Positions 1-11,637 of a stretch of DNA of 64,000 bases are shown piece after piece (positions within the stretch are counted from its first letter, which is position 1; each line of letters begins with the position of its first letter). The stretch lies in the NCBI GenBank assembly GCA_026545765.1, contig JAIFAC010000430.1, positions 40,167 through 104,166 of the forward strand, written 5' to 3'. Origin of the DNA: Plantago major. Taxonomy: Eukaryota; Streptophyta; Magnoliopsida; Lamiales; Plantaginaceae. The position numbers were made by a program, and so were the translations under genes. The notes under the pieces were generated by a model, which saw only the letters and a list, made by a program, of their open reading frames with translations, was not told where the DNA came from and searched no databases.

Positions 1-64
1 AGATCGAATAAACATCAATAACATATAAACTAGGTCACATAAGCCAGATCGAATGTTTGCTAAC

Positions 65-126
65 CTTCGTGGTGATGTTTGAGAAGATTTCGAGCTTGAT
101 TTCTTCATTGTTGAGCTTGATTCCAT
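65..126 (-). CDS. Putative first coding exon of a divergently transcribed gene (partial)
   Basis: Read on the minus strand, an ATG at 126-124 opens 20 codons rich in Ser and Lys (begins MESSSTMKKSSSKSSQ) and ends at a possible splice donor, AAG|GTTAGC, at 65/64. Upstream there is a CT/CA-rich leader (about 127-255) and a TATA-like stretch on the same strand at 282-289, roughly 150 bases before the ATG, which is a plausible spacing for a plant promoter. The rest of the gene would lie outside the window, so no product can be named. It could equally be a non-coding leader with a chance ATG. Confidence 0.35.
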
Positions 127-280
127 AGATTCCGGTGAGATTTAGCTGATTTCGGGAGGTTTCAGCGGTTTCGAGGCCGATCTCCGGCGAAAATGGCAGA
201 GGTTTTTGTTTGGAGGAGGAGAATGTTGATTTTTAGGTTTTTGGATTTTTGAGATTGTGATTGTGAATGATGGATATTTG

Positions 281-290
281 GTATATATAG
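281..290 (-). promoter_or_regulatory. TATA-like element for the divergent exon
   Basis: The minus strand reads CTATATATAC here. It lies about 155 bases upstream of the candidate minus-strand ATG at 126, with a C/T-rich stretch between them that resembles a 5' leader. The assignment rests only on sequence and spacing. Confidence 0.35.
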
Positions 291-718
291 TGACCCGTTT
301 TTTACCAGTTGCTAGCTTTTAGTTGGGTTGGGGTGTCTTAATAGTTAGTTTTTCATTTGGGGTAGTTTTATAATTACTGAAAGTTAGTCTCTTAAGTCTC
401 TTTCTAAACTTGGTCTCTCCTAAGACCACCTCTTTTAATCTCTTTATAATACCGTCGTATCTTAGGATAGTTACTATGCTCCTCAAAACTGATCTTTTAA
501 AGTTAAAATTTTGAAGGAAAGTGCTTTGGGAAACATTTCACTTAATAGTAGCAATTACAGGACGAACTGCAGAGTAATTGACACACGTATACCGTAGAGA
601 CGACATGCCTTGGACATGAAGCGAAAAATCAGAAAAAAGAAACTCCATTAAAGCAAGCAGCTTTAGTAAAACCTTGGAGATCCATCTTTCTTTGTTTCCC
701 AGAAGAAGGAACCTTACA
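291..718. other. Intergenic region between divergent exon and PFK start
   Basis: This AT-rich stretch of about 430 bases has no coding signal. If both flanking genes are real it would act as a bidirectional promoter region and contain the PFK 5' leader. I see no clear TATA box in a convincing place for the + strand gene. Confidence 0.4.
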
Positions 719-3700
719 ATGACGAACCCTTTTGCCGGGTATGTACTGGAAGACGTGCCTCATCTTGCCGATTACATTCCTCATCTCCCTGTAAGTTGTT
801 CAACATCTTCAAGAATTGGATTTTTTTCCCTTCTTCCACTAAATCTTGTGGAGACTTTTCTTGCAGGTGTATCCTAATCCCTTGGAAAGAAACCCCTCAT
901 ATTCAGTTGTTAAGTAAGAAAATGAGTGCTTTCTTACTGCAAGTAAAGTCAGTAACATTTTTTTTTTTTTTAATTATGTTCTGAGTTGTTAAGTAAGAAA
1001 ATTCGTGCTTTCTTGCAAGTAACATTGTTTGTTTGTTTCATATAACAGGCAGAATTATGTTGGTGAGAACGATTCTGTTACCGAAAAGGTACAGATTGTT
1101 ATTAACTTACTTATGAATCTGCCAACTGTTTTCTGCATTAGGGTCTTTTTTCATTTATTTGATCAAACTGCAGATTGTGATTCATGAAGATAGTCCTCGG
1201 GGCACCCATTTTCGTCGTGCAGGGCCTCGAGAGAAGGTTTTTCCTTTCTCCGGTTTTGGTACTTACATGTATGATTTAAATTATGAACACAATTACTTGA
1301 TATCCTTGATCAGTACTGAAAAAGGAGATCCCGATTCTTGTATCCTTGATCAGTACAACCGGATGCTATGCTTCAGTTTCAGTTTCCTGTATTGACTATT
1401 GAGTATAAAGTTAACACCAGGTGCTAAATGATAAGAATCGATGCTACTCAACTAGTACATGTTCATGTATAGGCATATAGCATTCTGAAAGATATTTGGT
1501 GTTTATCTGTTTCTGATTTTCTATCAGAGTATGAGTCTCCTTCATAATTTCAGAAGATAAGTATTGTCGCTGAATTTTTATGCAGGTGTACTTTAAGTGT
1601 GATGATGTTCTTGCATGCATAGTAATTTGTGGTGATCTATGCCCTGGCATTAACACAGTGATAAGGGAATTAGTTTGTGGTCTGCATTGCATGTATGGAG
1701 TGAGCAGTGTTCTGGGAATAGAGGTAAGAACATGTTGTTCTTTCCCAAGTTATCTTCCTTCCCTTTGTTTCAAGGCAGTTTATTGCAGCTCCTTTTCACT
1801 TTGTTTTTATGCAATATAATTCATTCAAGATCCGTTTTGAATTTGATAATTATTTATGGAGTATTTTCCTGTTCCTTTTATATTTGGTACATGTTAATTT
1901 GTTTGACAAGTTAAATGTAGTTTCGTTGAAAACAACTTCATCCATTTAACACTAGAAGTAGGTTTTTGTGAGGTTGAGTTGTAGCGGAACTGGAATTTGC
2001 TCCTCGGGTGACATGTATAATTAAACCCTGGAAGTAGTCTCATTGTGGAAAATAATGCAATGACAATGTCCAATGTAATGCCTACCCACTTCCACTCAAT
2101 TCTGGGAGCGCTTCGTACACATGCTTTACGTTTGTTTACGTTAGAAGTTGATTTGGCATGACCTGCTGTTTTCTCTAAGTTGTTTTGTGACGTTGAAATG
2201 CTTTTTCAAACTTTATATTTTCTTACTCGGTGATATGCTAGCAGGATTGACGTTGTTGCACAATTTAACTCTGGTATTGACTAAATGACACTTCATATGA
2301 CTGTAGAGTGGATACAGGGGATTCTATGCAAAGAATACCATTTCTTTAACTCCGAAATTAGTAGATGACATTCATAAACGTGGTGGTTCGTTTATTGGTA
2401 CTTCACAAGGCGGCACTGACATATTAAAAATAGTTGACAGCATTCAGGATCGGGGTATCAATCAGGTAGAATTTGATGTTATCTTCTGGTATAATCTCAA
2501 TTCACCTCAGAGACCTTTTGCAATATTATACCCAGGATTTTAGTCGAGATATGATGCTATTAACAGTGAGCACTGTACTGTAGGTCTATATAATTGGAGG
2601 GGACGGCGCTCAGAAAGGAGCGTCTTCAATTTTTGAGGTAACAGAACTGACTTTGCTCTCAGTATTCAGCATATTGTGAAGATTAAATTCAGGGTTTTGA
2701 CCTATAAAGCTTTTATTGAGACTTTATGATACTAATTTCAGGAAATCCGGAGACGTCGTCTCAAAGTTTCTGTTGTAGGAATACCCAAAGCCATCGAGAA
2801 TGACATCCCGGTACCCCAAGTCACTTGCATTGGCTCTTTTTTTTTTTTTTTTGGCACCCTCTAGTTTTGTCTAGGGATAATGCAATTAATTCTGCATATG
2901 CTTGGATCTGTTTCGTTCAGGTTATAGACAAGTCCTTTGGTTTTGATACATCAGTTGAGGAAGCTCAACGAGCAATTAATGCAGCTCATGTTGAAGCTGA
3001 GAGTGCTGAAAATGGTATTGGGGTTGTAAAATTGATGGGATGCCAGAGCGGTGAGTGCTATGTTTGCTCAGAGTAACTTTTTAACTGATTAAATGGAATG
3101 GACTCTCCAAATAAAGTTCTTTTTTATTTTCTGTTACCATATACAAAATGAAATTTAGTTCAGTCTCTGCTACTGTTAGTTGTCGGATTAGTAGTCCCAA
3201 ATGCTTAACTTTTGTCTTTAATGGCATATTATTTCTACCTAAACTGTACAGAACTATATAAAAACCCCCAGCGTTGTCCAATTTGTGCATAATACGCCAT
3301 GACCAGATCCAGTTTATACTATGATTTTTGAATGAATTTGAACCTTTCGCAGAATGTTGTCCTGCACACTTCTTCCTACTAGAAAATGTCTGCAAAGTTT
3401 CTATTATCACAAGGAATCATAATACTTTTAAGTTTTAATGTTGAAATTAACTCTTAGTCTCATACTGTGCTGAATTTAGTGTGAATTTTAAGTTCTCTAT
3501 TTTGACAAGGCTTGGGTGCTTCATCTACCTTTTCGAAATTAGGAAGGGAAGTGCTAAATTTCTAAAATGTTGTGTATCAAAGCAGTTGGTACTGTTTATC
3601 GTTGATAGTTGCATACTGGAATTATTGAAATCTTATTATCAAATCTCAAATAGTGGAAGACCAGATCACCAGAAGTAACCTGTTGAATTACAATACAGGA

Positions 3701-6298
3701 TTCATTGCTCTGTATGCCACTCTTGCAAGCCGAGATGTAGACTGTTGTTTGATTCCAGAGTTGCCCTTTTGTCTTGATGGAACTAATGGACTCTTTGAAT
3801 TCATGAAGAAAAGGATCAGGGAAAATGGTCATGTAGTCATTGTAATTGCTGAAGGTGCAGGAAAAGATCTTGTTTCAGAAAATACGAATGCCATGGAGCA
3901 ACATGATATTGGGCTCTGGATATCTCAGAAAATCAAGGTAAACTCACTCCGGCCATGTTATGCTGAAAAGACCATTGCAGTACTTTGTTCATGTCTTCTT
4001 TGGAATATAGCAAGATCTTACCTCCCACTATGTTAATTTGAGAAAATTATTGTCTTTAACACATAGGAACATTTTCTTTGTTGCAGGATCATTTTATCAA
4101 GAAACTAAAGATGGTCGTAAATCTCAAATACATTGGTGATTTTTCTCTTAAAAAGTTTGTAGTCTTAATTTCGCTGGCTTGATCAACAAATGGCTGACCA
4201 GGAAATGTATTACTGTATCTTCAGATCCAACATACATGATCCAAGCCGTTCCAGGCATTGCATCTGATAATGTCTACTGCACACTTCTAGCTCACAGCGC
4301 AATACATGGTGCAATGGCTGGTTATACCGGCTTTGTTGTAGGTCCTGTACATGGCAAACATGCTTATATACCATTTCATGTAAGTCAGTAATTCAATTAT
4401 TAAACATTTTTTTTCCATTACATTTATGCCAAAAGACAGTAGGGGATTGGGGATAATGAACTAACACTTCCGTGTGACATGCAATTTGGACCAAATTTCC
4501 ATGTGTTATGTTTCCCTCCTTTTGATGTTTCCATGTCGCATATAGCCCATGTTATTGTTATTACATATACCTCCCTGAATTTATACTCTCATCTCAGGCC
4601 CTCGACGTGACTTCTTTCTTTACTTTCACCAATTACTTTTCTGTTAATCTTTTTCACCCTTGTATATTTAAAGTTAACATTCTAAGTAATGGTTCGACTA
4701 ATTTTATGATAATGATGATGATGATGGTTGTTGTCGTCGTTGTTATTAATATTTTATTATTTTATTTTAATGATTGTAGTATGCTTATTTTAATTGTTAA
4801 ATATAGAAAATAAAATCCGCACTAGAGCGTAGCCCCAAAATGTAGCCATAATAATTCATTCTCAGATGACCGTGCCTAAAAAATACAAAATACTACGATA
4901 AGTTAACACAGCGGAAAGAGTTTTATTACTACTAATCCATGAAAAACGAACTAGTTTAAATCCGAAAAAAAACATGTAATTCGTGAGTGTAAACGTACTC
5001 ATAAAATGTTCGAACAGTGGTTCTGATCACTGGTTTGATCAGTGCCGCCATCACAGTTAGTTTGAATCACATCACCTCAAAATATTAAATGGTCAAGTGT
5101 TAGTCTTAGCCTCTTGGCGAGTGACCAAGCGATTAAGACACGGAGAACAAGGCTTTATATACAGTAAAACCTTTATAAATTTATAATGTCGACACCGTAA
5201 AATTTATCCATATAGAGAGATTATATATCAATAAATTCATAATTCATTAATCAAGAGAGATTTATGTCTGTCAATTTTGCTTAATTATATGTTGAATATA
5301 ATAATGTATAAAAGAGAATTGTGAATATACAAAGATAATTTATAAGTCAAGTTACAATAAAAGTATATATTATGTTCCCTCATGCCTTGAGCCATATGAC
5401 AAATTAAGCATTTAACCGTCCAAGGAGATTAGCTGACTGTTTGAGTTAAAGTAGTTGAGTTTAGGAGATAGTATAACAGATGAATAGTACTTGCATCTTA
5501 TTGGAGTTGGGAGATTTTCAGTGTTTGGTGTAGAGTTAATTAAAGGATTATAGGTTTTTTATAAGGTTGTTAACTTGCTAAATAGAGTGTGTACGATTAC
5601 AGTTATGTGTTTTGATTTTCTTTAAAGGTTATTTGATTGGTTTTAAGGGTGTTTGATTCTTTTAAGATTGTAGAAATAAGAAATATAGAGAGAAATAGTA
5701 GGGCACCGACAGAATGAGAAAGATAATTGGTTAATGGAGTTGGGAGTGAGTCCTGTCTAGCAAAGATGCATGACTGGTTACTGACTACCATCTTCGGCTT
5801 CGCTAAGCTAACTATCTTGATTAAAGTAGGCATGGATTTGGCACGTGTTACCTGTAACTTTTGGGACTTTTATCCTGCTATATAACCTGGGGGATTGTAT
5901 ATCGATCATCTGAAACAAATGTTTTGTGCATCTTCTAATATAATCCATCCTGTTATGATTTTGATATGCAGAGAATCAATGAGAGGAAGCATGTGGTTGT
6001 GATAACAGACAGGATGTGGGCGAGGCTCCTGTCTTCGACAAACCAACCAAGTTTCGTTGATTCCAAAAAAGGTGTGGAGGCCAAGAAAGAACCAACACCA
6101 GTAAGTCAGTAACTCAGTTACGGACTGAGGTCAATGCTTAAAGGGGAATGATCGTCTCATAGAATGTTAAAAACTCCACGCACCATCTGTTCGTTTTGAT
6201 TTTATTTTTGTCAGATGGAAGGCAAGAAGATTCTGAACGTGTTTAAGTCCCTGCAAGCACAATTTTTCGACGTCCTTGCAGATTTCAATTCCTGCTAA
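719..6298 (+). CDS. ATP-dependent 6-phosphofructokinase-like protein with degenerate active site
   Basis: Fourteen exons join in frame: 719-790, 867-913, 1049-1088, 1174-1236, 1586-1723, 2307-2465, 2584-2637, 2742-2810, 2921-3050, 3699-3937, 4087-4135, 4225-4379, 5972-6100, 6215-6298 (475 residues, all GT-AG). The order of segments ([20 protein letters not shown]-like; [47 protein letters not shown]) is that of plant group-A PFKs, which phosphorylate fructose-6-phosphate in glycolysis. Signature positions differ from the family consensus as I know it: CGGLCPG reads CGDLCPG (D91), GTSRGGHD reads GTSQGGTD (154-158), GGDGT reads GGDGA (A182), KTIDND reads KAIEND (A208, E210), MGRYSG reads MGCQSG (C255), MIRAVP reads MIQAVP (Q360). 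D210 and R255 correspond to the catalytic base and a sugar-phosphate contact. The open frame with lost catalytic residues suggests a non-catalytic or regulatory paralogue, or a young pseudogene. The start is the first ATG in frame. Intron 12 (4380-5971) holds the left edge of the segmental duplication. Confidence 0.88.
4750..5834. repeat. Segmental duplication copy 1, block A (inside PFK intron 12)
   Basis: This block matches 44427-45563 by eye at high identity, in the same orientation, starting at attttattattttattttaa. The left breakpoint falls inside PFK intron 12. In copy 2, about 260 bases (around 5063-5327) are replaced by an unrelated LTR piece. The block holds no coding exon. Confidence 0.8.
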
Positions 6299-6680
6299 AC
6301 ATTGTCCCGCAATACTGTTATATAAAACTGACGACTGAGGCATTTTTTACTAACATTACTGTAGTTTCTTTTTTATGTCCTTGTCTTTCCTTTTTCCTTT
6401 AATGCTGAAAATTTATTAAGGCTAAAACGATGGCTTGTTTTCTTGAATTGGACCCCTTGGCTTCCTCAATGGCGTCTTGCATCTCAAATCATGGTTTTCC
6501 GGGTTGCTCGGAGGTGTTTCTGGGGCAGTTACCCAGCTGTGGATCTCTGTAGAGTCAGTTTTGATGATTAGCACAGGTATGCAATTGCTCCCATGCAATT
6601 CCAAGCCATTGAGTAGCAGATAATGATACCAGATCCCCTATTAAACAGGGTGTTAATGGAATAAAATATAATCTCGTATG
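6299..6680 (+). other. Probable PFK 3' untranslated region
   Basis: After the TAA stop, about 360 bases of unremarkable sequence lead to AATAAA at 6660-6665, a plausible polyadenylation signal. A 60-codon open frame on the opposite strand in this stretch shows no recognisable domain and is treated as chance. Confidence 0.5.
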
Positions 6681-6718
6681 AGTCGAAACCATCGATATTT
6701 CCCGTTTGTTTGCTCTAG

Positions 6719-7360
6719 TGCACTACAAAAATCCAACGATTTAGTGATGAAATATTCGTCGCTAAAGCTTGAAATACTATCGGTAAAAGTCTTGGTCGAT
6801 GAATTTAAGATCCGTCCCTAAAAGCGTCGTCGCTAAATCAAAGGTTTGGGGTTTTTCCAAATTTACAAATGTGACATTGTATAATTTATAAATCTCATCA
6901 ACGGTTAAAATTTAGTATAAATGAAAATATTGATTTTATGAGTAATCCAATAGTCATAATTGAGTACAACAAAATGGGTGTACATTAAGCAATTATAAAT
7001 AATGACGGACCATAGACTAGGCTAACAAAGTTTCCTACTACTACAATTACGCAACCGGTTGAATTTCTAGTATGACAAACCACTAACTAAACACACAATT
7101 ACGTATTGTAATGAAAATTGATCCAAGTGTCGAACTCTTACATGAACAATAATTTTTATAACTTAAAACGAAAGAACCATTTAAATGCAAAGAGTTTGAA
7201 AATAGAAAGTTTTATCAGATTTCAATGAAAACACTTAGACGCTGAAAACAGCACAGACTTCTTAGTAGATTAATCTTCTTATGCTAGTGCCTTTGAACGT
7301 AAACATAAACTTTGAAACTTAATGAACTTGACGGATTACGAAAACATGGGATATACGGTA
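6719..7360. mobile_element. CACTA-like terminal fragment and flanking DNA
   Basis: The sequence CACTACAAAAATCC followed by short degenerate repeats of the form CGTCGCTAAA is typical of a subterminal region of CACTA (En/Spm) DNA transposons. I found no matching inverted end nearby, so this is a remnant or one end of a broken copy. The rest of the stretch to 7360 is AT-rich and shows nothing further. This segment has no counterpart in duplication copy 2. Confidence 0.4.
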
Positions 7361-10300
7361 GCTATGTAACAAGCACTTGTAAAGGTGATGAATATCTCTA
7401 AGCTAGTGTGGGGATAACATGTGATTAGTCTGTCACTAACTAATCTATGCTACTACTATTCCATGGATGAGTTATGAGTGTGTCTTAGCAATAAGTTAGT
7501 ATAGTGGAACGTTGACTCGGAGTGTCGTTATCCCCGGACACTTAGCTTAGGAACTTGCAAATCAAGATACAAAATCGGGTTTCTCAAATGTAAATGACAA
7601 GAAAAGTAAATAATTGATCTTTGGGGTTGCGTGAAACTAATCAATCTAGAGTTGTGAAAATCGTAAAGAACTTTTAAGTAAAAGGTTTTTATCAATAGGA
7701 AAAAGTTGTAAAGGTCCCCAACCTCCCTCTATTGTAATGCTCGCGACTACTTAGTTCTAGACTTACGTGTGTTACTTGATGAGTACGTAGGTTACATGCC
7801 ATAAACCAAGTCGCAGTTAGTATATATACCCTACGTGTACTAATGTCTACAAGTAGCTCACCACACCCCATACTCACTTAACGTGAGCATAAAGATGCGG
7901 CTAGCTAACAACACGAATTATAGCAAAAAAACTAATTCATCATATATGAAATATATTGAACATTACAAATAGAGTTTGGCAGTTCGTCTTTACGAAAAGG
8001 TTTAGCTACTCATAACAAGAGTAGTAAACATAAGAACAAAGTAAAAGAAAGAGATTGAGAAGAGATGATGATGGATGCGTTTCTTCGTTCTTCAATGGTG
8101 ATGACGGCTAGGGTTCTTCGTTGATTAGGGTTTTGGATGGAGGCTATTCATGGTGTATCACCATGATATCAAGTGTGTGGTTTTGAGAGGGTTAAGGGTA
8201 GCTTATATAGTGGAGATTGGCTGAGAATTCCGTGCAAGACATACAATAGAAGGTGGTGGATCATGGACCAAAATGCGTACGGAATTTGGGGCCAAAGTTG
8301 GGCTGCATCAGACTTTGTGCGGCCACGGAGAGCCTTGTGCGGTCACCGGATTCAATGATCGCCTCGTTTTGGGGTAGTTTCTTTCCGAGCCTTTTTTCGG
8401 ACGTCCAAACTTCGTTATCTTGGAAAATGGTCTGCTACAATGTTTTCAAAAAAGCTTCGCAACGGCGGGTCACACGCCTTCATTGGATTCTCCTAGCTCT
8501 TTGTACGAATTAATGATCATCTTTCGATACTTTCTCGGTTTCGCCTTATTTCTTCATTATTTCTCCAATAATCGTCATCTTCACTTAGAGTATTTGACCT
8601 TAGTGAACCATCAAAACATGTAAGAAGCGAATAGAATTAACAGGTTTTACTAATATATTGAACTAGCTTAACTCGTACGATTGATTCAATGGCTTAAACA
8701 CTAATACATGTGAATCCCTACATCACTACCGCATTCACTAAGGATTTAGCTACTCATGATCATGTAAAAAGCATACGAAATCATTATCAATGAAAGGATA
8801 CTCATAAGATTGGTGAAGAAGACAATTTGAATCATAAACAATCGCAAGAAATCAAATTTCATGAAGAATATGAAATTAATTGAATCTCTAACCTCGAATG
8901 AGAATCCAAGCAACGTATGTAATTTACGCAAAGAGAAAAACCAAGCTTCAATTATTCAAGTTCAATAATAGGGTTTCTTGCAGCTTTTGAGAATAGTTAG
9001 AATAAAGAAAAGTGGTTCAAAATCGACTAAATAAAAGGAAATCCTAATCTAATTTTTCGAAGCCTGACACGTCCGGTTTGTGGAAATCAGACGCGTTCGG
9101 TTCTGTTTCTCTAGCCTTTATCAATTTGTAACTTCTGGACAGTTCATGTTGATGTGACCGTCAAATGTGCATATTAACATGCTTTTACACTCATTTTTTG
9201 TCCAAGATTCAATATTTATATCATATTATGGCCAATTACCAACTTCTTGTGTATTTTGTAGGACATGATCGTATTTTTGAGGAATTGTACGATTTACAGT
9301 GCCAAAACATCATATTTATGCAAAATCGAGGAAAATAAGGAAATACGTTGAGTTGCCCGTACACGTAGGTTGAGGAGTCCAATTGAGGCACATGACCTAC
9401 CAATGCGAAGATCTTTGAAAATGCTAAATCATTTTAGAAGACCACTTTTCGAGGAAACGAGGTTACGAAGCTCGAAATCAAACCGCAAGACAAAACAACA
9501 CAATGCAGCAGCAGGTCGACTGCGGCCACCTTGTGGCCGCAGTGAGTCGTAGAAAGTTCCAGAAAGCCTTTTTTCCAGTCCATCAGGCCAGAGCCCGCCT
9601 TTCTAACCTTCCTTAATTACAATGGGCAGTTGGAGGATGAATTTTATAGTATGAATAAGTGCCTTGGGGTATCATAATCAAGACACAACAATCGAAAGCA
9701 ACTCTCTTGAGAGAGAGAAACAGTCATCGGGGGAGAGAAACTCTAATTCAGCAAAACCCTAGCCGTCAATAAGCAAGAATAACAAACCCTATTCGTCATC
9801 AACCACTTAAGACTATACAAGCAATCGAAGAAGAGCAAAGGAAGAGAAACGAAGGGTCGACACTTGTCATCTTCTAACGGTTTAGTTGTTTCAAACATGA
9901 TTTCTATTCAACTTTCTGTTTATTTATTTTTCGCTATGTTAGGCTAATTTACTTATGTAAGGATTAGCCGGATCTTTTATTACACCGTGTTTATATGATG
10001 GAATAGTTTTAGCATCTATGTTGGTTGTGTGATTGTCGTTCATTCCTGTGTTGTTTATGTTAAGATGCATGTTTACTTGTGTTTACCATGAATATATGAA
10101 TATTCTATGCACTAGTTTAGGAGAGATCAGCCGTGTCTATAAGTTGATTATCTGCCTGAGGTTTGTTGTCGAGCTAGCCAATGGTGACAGCTTGAGCTAG
10201 ACGGTAGCCTACATCAGTAATCCTTACCGACCAAGTCTCGGTAACATGAAATGTTACCCGTGTGACTCTTCAGCCATAACCATCGCTATTTGTGAAACCT

Positions 10301-10553
10301 GATATAAACTAGTTGTCAAAGTGAAGGTTAATACTTACATGCTCGCTTTAATTGATTACAAGTAACTTATTTACATTATATTTGTTGCGTACTTATTTGT
10401 TTATTTTCTGCTTTCGATAATTAATTCAAAAACCAAACCATTTATTTGCTTACTTTATTGCTTTATATTGAGAATCAACCATTTAATCGACTACTTAACC
10501 GATCGTTATACCCAAGAGACTGACCTCTCGAGTCAACTTCTACTATACTAAAA
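7361..10553. repeat. Segmental duplication copy 1, block B: Ty3/gypsy-derived LTR and leader DNA
   Basis: About 3.2 kb is matched by 49855-53062 in the same orientation. It contains an LTR-like start (TGATGTGACCGTC, near 9150), a palindrome-bearing stretch at 9505-9545 (CTGCGGCC...GGCCGCAG) and a 3' part resembling gypsy LTR and untranslated DNA (for example gcctacat...ccttaccgacc around 10208). No gag or pol domain is visible. It is treated as a non-coding, old LTR-retrotransposon fossil that was already present before the duplication, because both copies carry it. Confidence 0.55.
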
Positions 10554-10821
10554 TTTTTTTCAAAGAAAAGTACATAAAGAAGCCACTTTACATGGTGGGC
10601 TTACATATAAAGTCAGCTCAATAAAAGGCTTACAAAAAATGCCATTCTAATTTTGTGAGCCCTAATTCCGTTTGTGGCTTCCGAAAATACCCCTCGCTAC
10701 TGTCTTATCCTCCAAGCCACAGTACCATACGTACGAACATTGAAATTGAGCAGCTCGTTTCTTGGTTTCCTCTCGCTTTCTCCTCCATTTCTCTCTCTAA
10801 GTTCTTTTCACCTTTTTCGAC

Positions 10822-11520
10822 ATGGATTTCATGGTTTCCTTGACCTGTAATGGCCTAAGCCATGCTTTTGGGATTGAAAGTGGTTTCAAGTTTTCTAAAT
10901 TGTTGGAGATTGCAATTGAGAAATTTCGATTGAAGGATTTGGACTCTACTAGGTTTTTTTATGTTCTTGATAACAAAAGGTACCTTGTGTTTACTGACGA
11001 TGATTTGAATAACATGGTTTCCTTATGTACTGTTCATGGTATGAAATATGTTGAGATGGAGATTGTTGTTGGATCTGAGGAGTTTTTTTATGTTGATCCT
11101 GTTGCTTTTCGTGTTCCTCATGGTGGTAGGAACTATCTTGGTGAGGGTAGTGGTAGTGGATCTGCTGTGAAGCATTATCCGCCTGAAACTAGGTTTGGTG
11201 GTTCTGAAACTAGGTTTAGTGTGGTTGGTAGGATTGAATGTGTGGGGCAAAGTAGGTTGTTGGTTGATGGTGGTGGTACATTGGTTTCAGGCCGGGTTTC
11301 AAGTGAGAATTCCCTAGTTTCAGGGCAGAGTGAACAAGTTTCAGGGCAGGGTGCACTAGTTTCAGGGATGAGTAACTTAGTTTCAGGACAGAGTGCACTA
11401 GTTTCAGGGCAGAGTAACATAGTTTCAGGATCTCTTCCATTCACGCAAGGCGTTGATGATGTTGTTTTATATGGCGGGGTGCAGCAGGGTAGAGAAAGGA
11501 GACTGTTATCTCTTGGTTAG
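10822..11520 (+). CDS. MULE transposase N-terminal region (PB1-like domain, LVSG repeats)
   Basis: This 232-codon frame starts MDFMVSLTCNGLSHAFGIE. It has the fold pattern of the PB1-like N-terminal domain of plant MuDR transposases (about residues 1-85, with FYVLDNKRYLVFTDDDL). Residues about 150-210 are a degenerate repeat of LVSGQS. The frame closes with one stop (LLSLG*), then continues in the same register for about 115 bases up to the inserted LTR, with a MULE-like segment (AKFSLAIGFKLK). So the stop is either a mutation or an unrecognised intron edge. The reverse complement of the LVSG-coding unit is the same CTGAAACTA motif found elsewhere in the element. Confidence 0.6.
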   Translation: MDFMVSLTCNGLSHAFGIESGFKFSKLLEIAIEKFRLKDLDSTRFFYVLDNKRYLVFTDDDLNNMVSLCTVHGMKYVEMEIVVGSEEFFYVDPVAFRVPHGGRNYLGEGSGSGSAVKHYPPETRFGGSETRFSVVGRIECVGQSRLLVDGGGTLVSGRVSSENSLVSGQSEQVSGQGALVSGMSNLVSGQSALVSGQSNIVSGSLPFTQGVDDVVLYGGVQQGRERRLLSLG

Positions 11521-11637
11521 CATATGAAGATTAGGGCTATTGGCCAATCTTTCCCGGGCGGGGTTCAGGCTTTTCATATTGCATTGGCAAAATTCTCATT
11601 GGCTATTGGTTTCAAGTTGAAAATAATGAAGAATACC

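Noticed and set aside
4136-4224. In-frame stop in PFK after NLKYIG
   Set aside because: The stop lies in a normal 89-base GT-AG intron; splicing restores KYIDPTYM, which matches the family.
6422-6604. Minus-strand 60-codon open frame after PFK
   Set aside because: No recognisable domain, sits in the probable PFK 3' untranslated region, and no splice or promoter context supports it.
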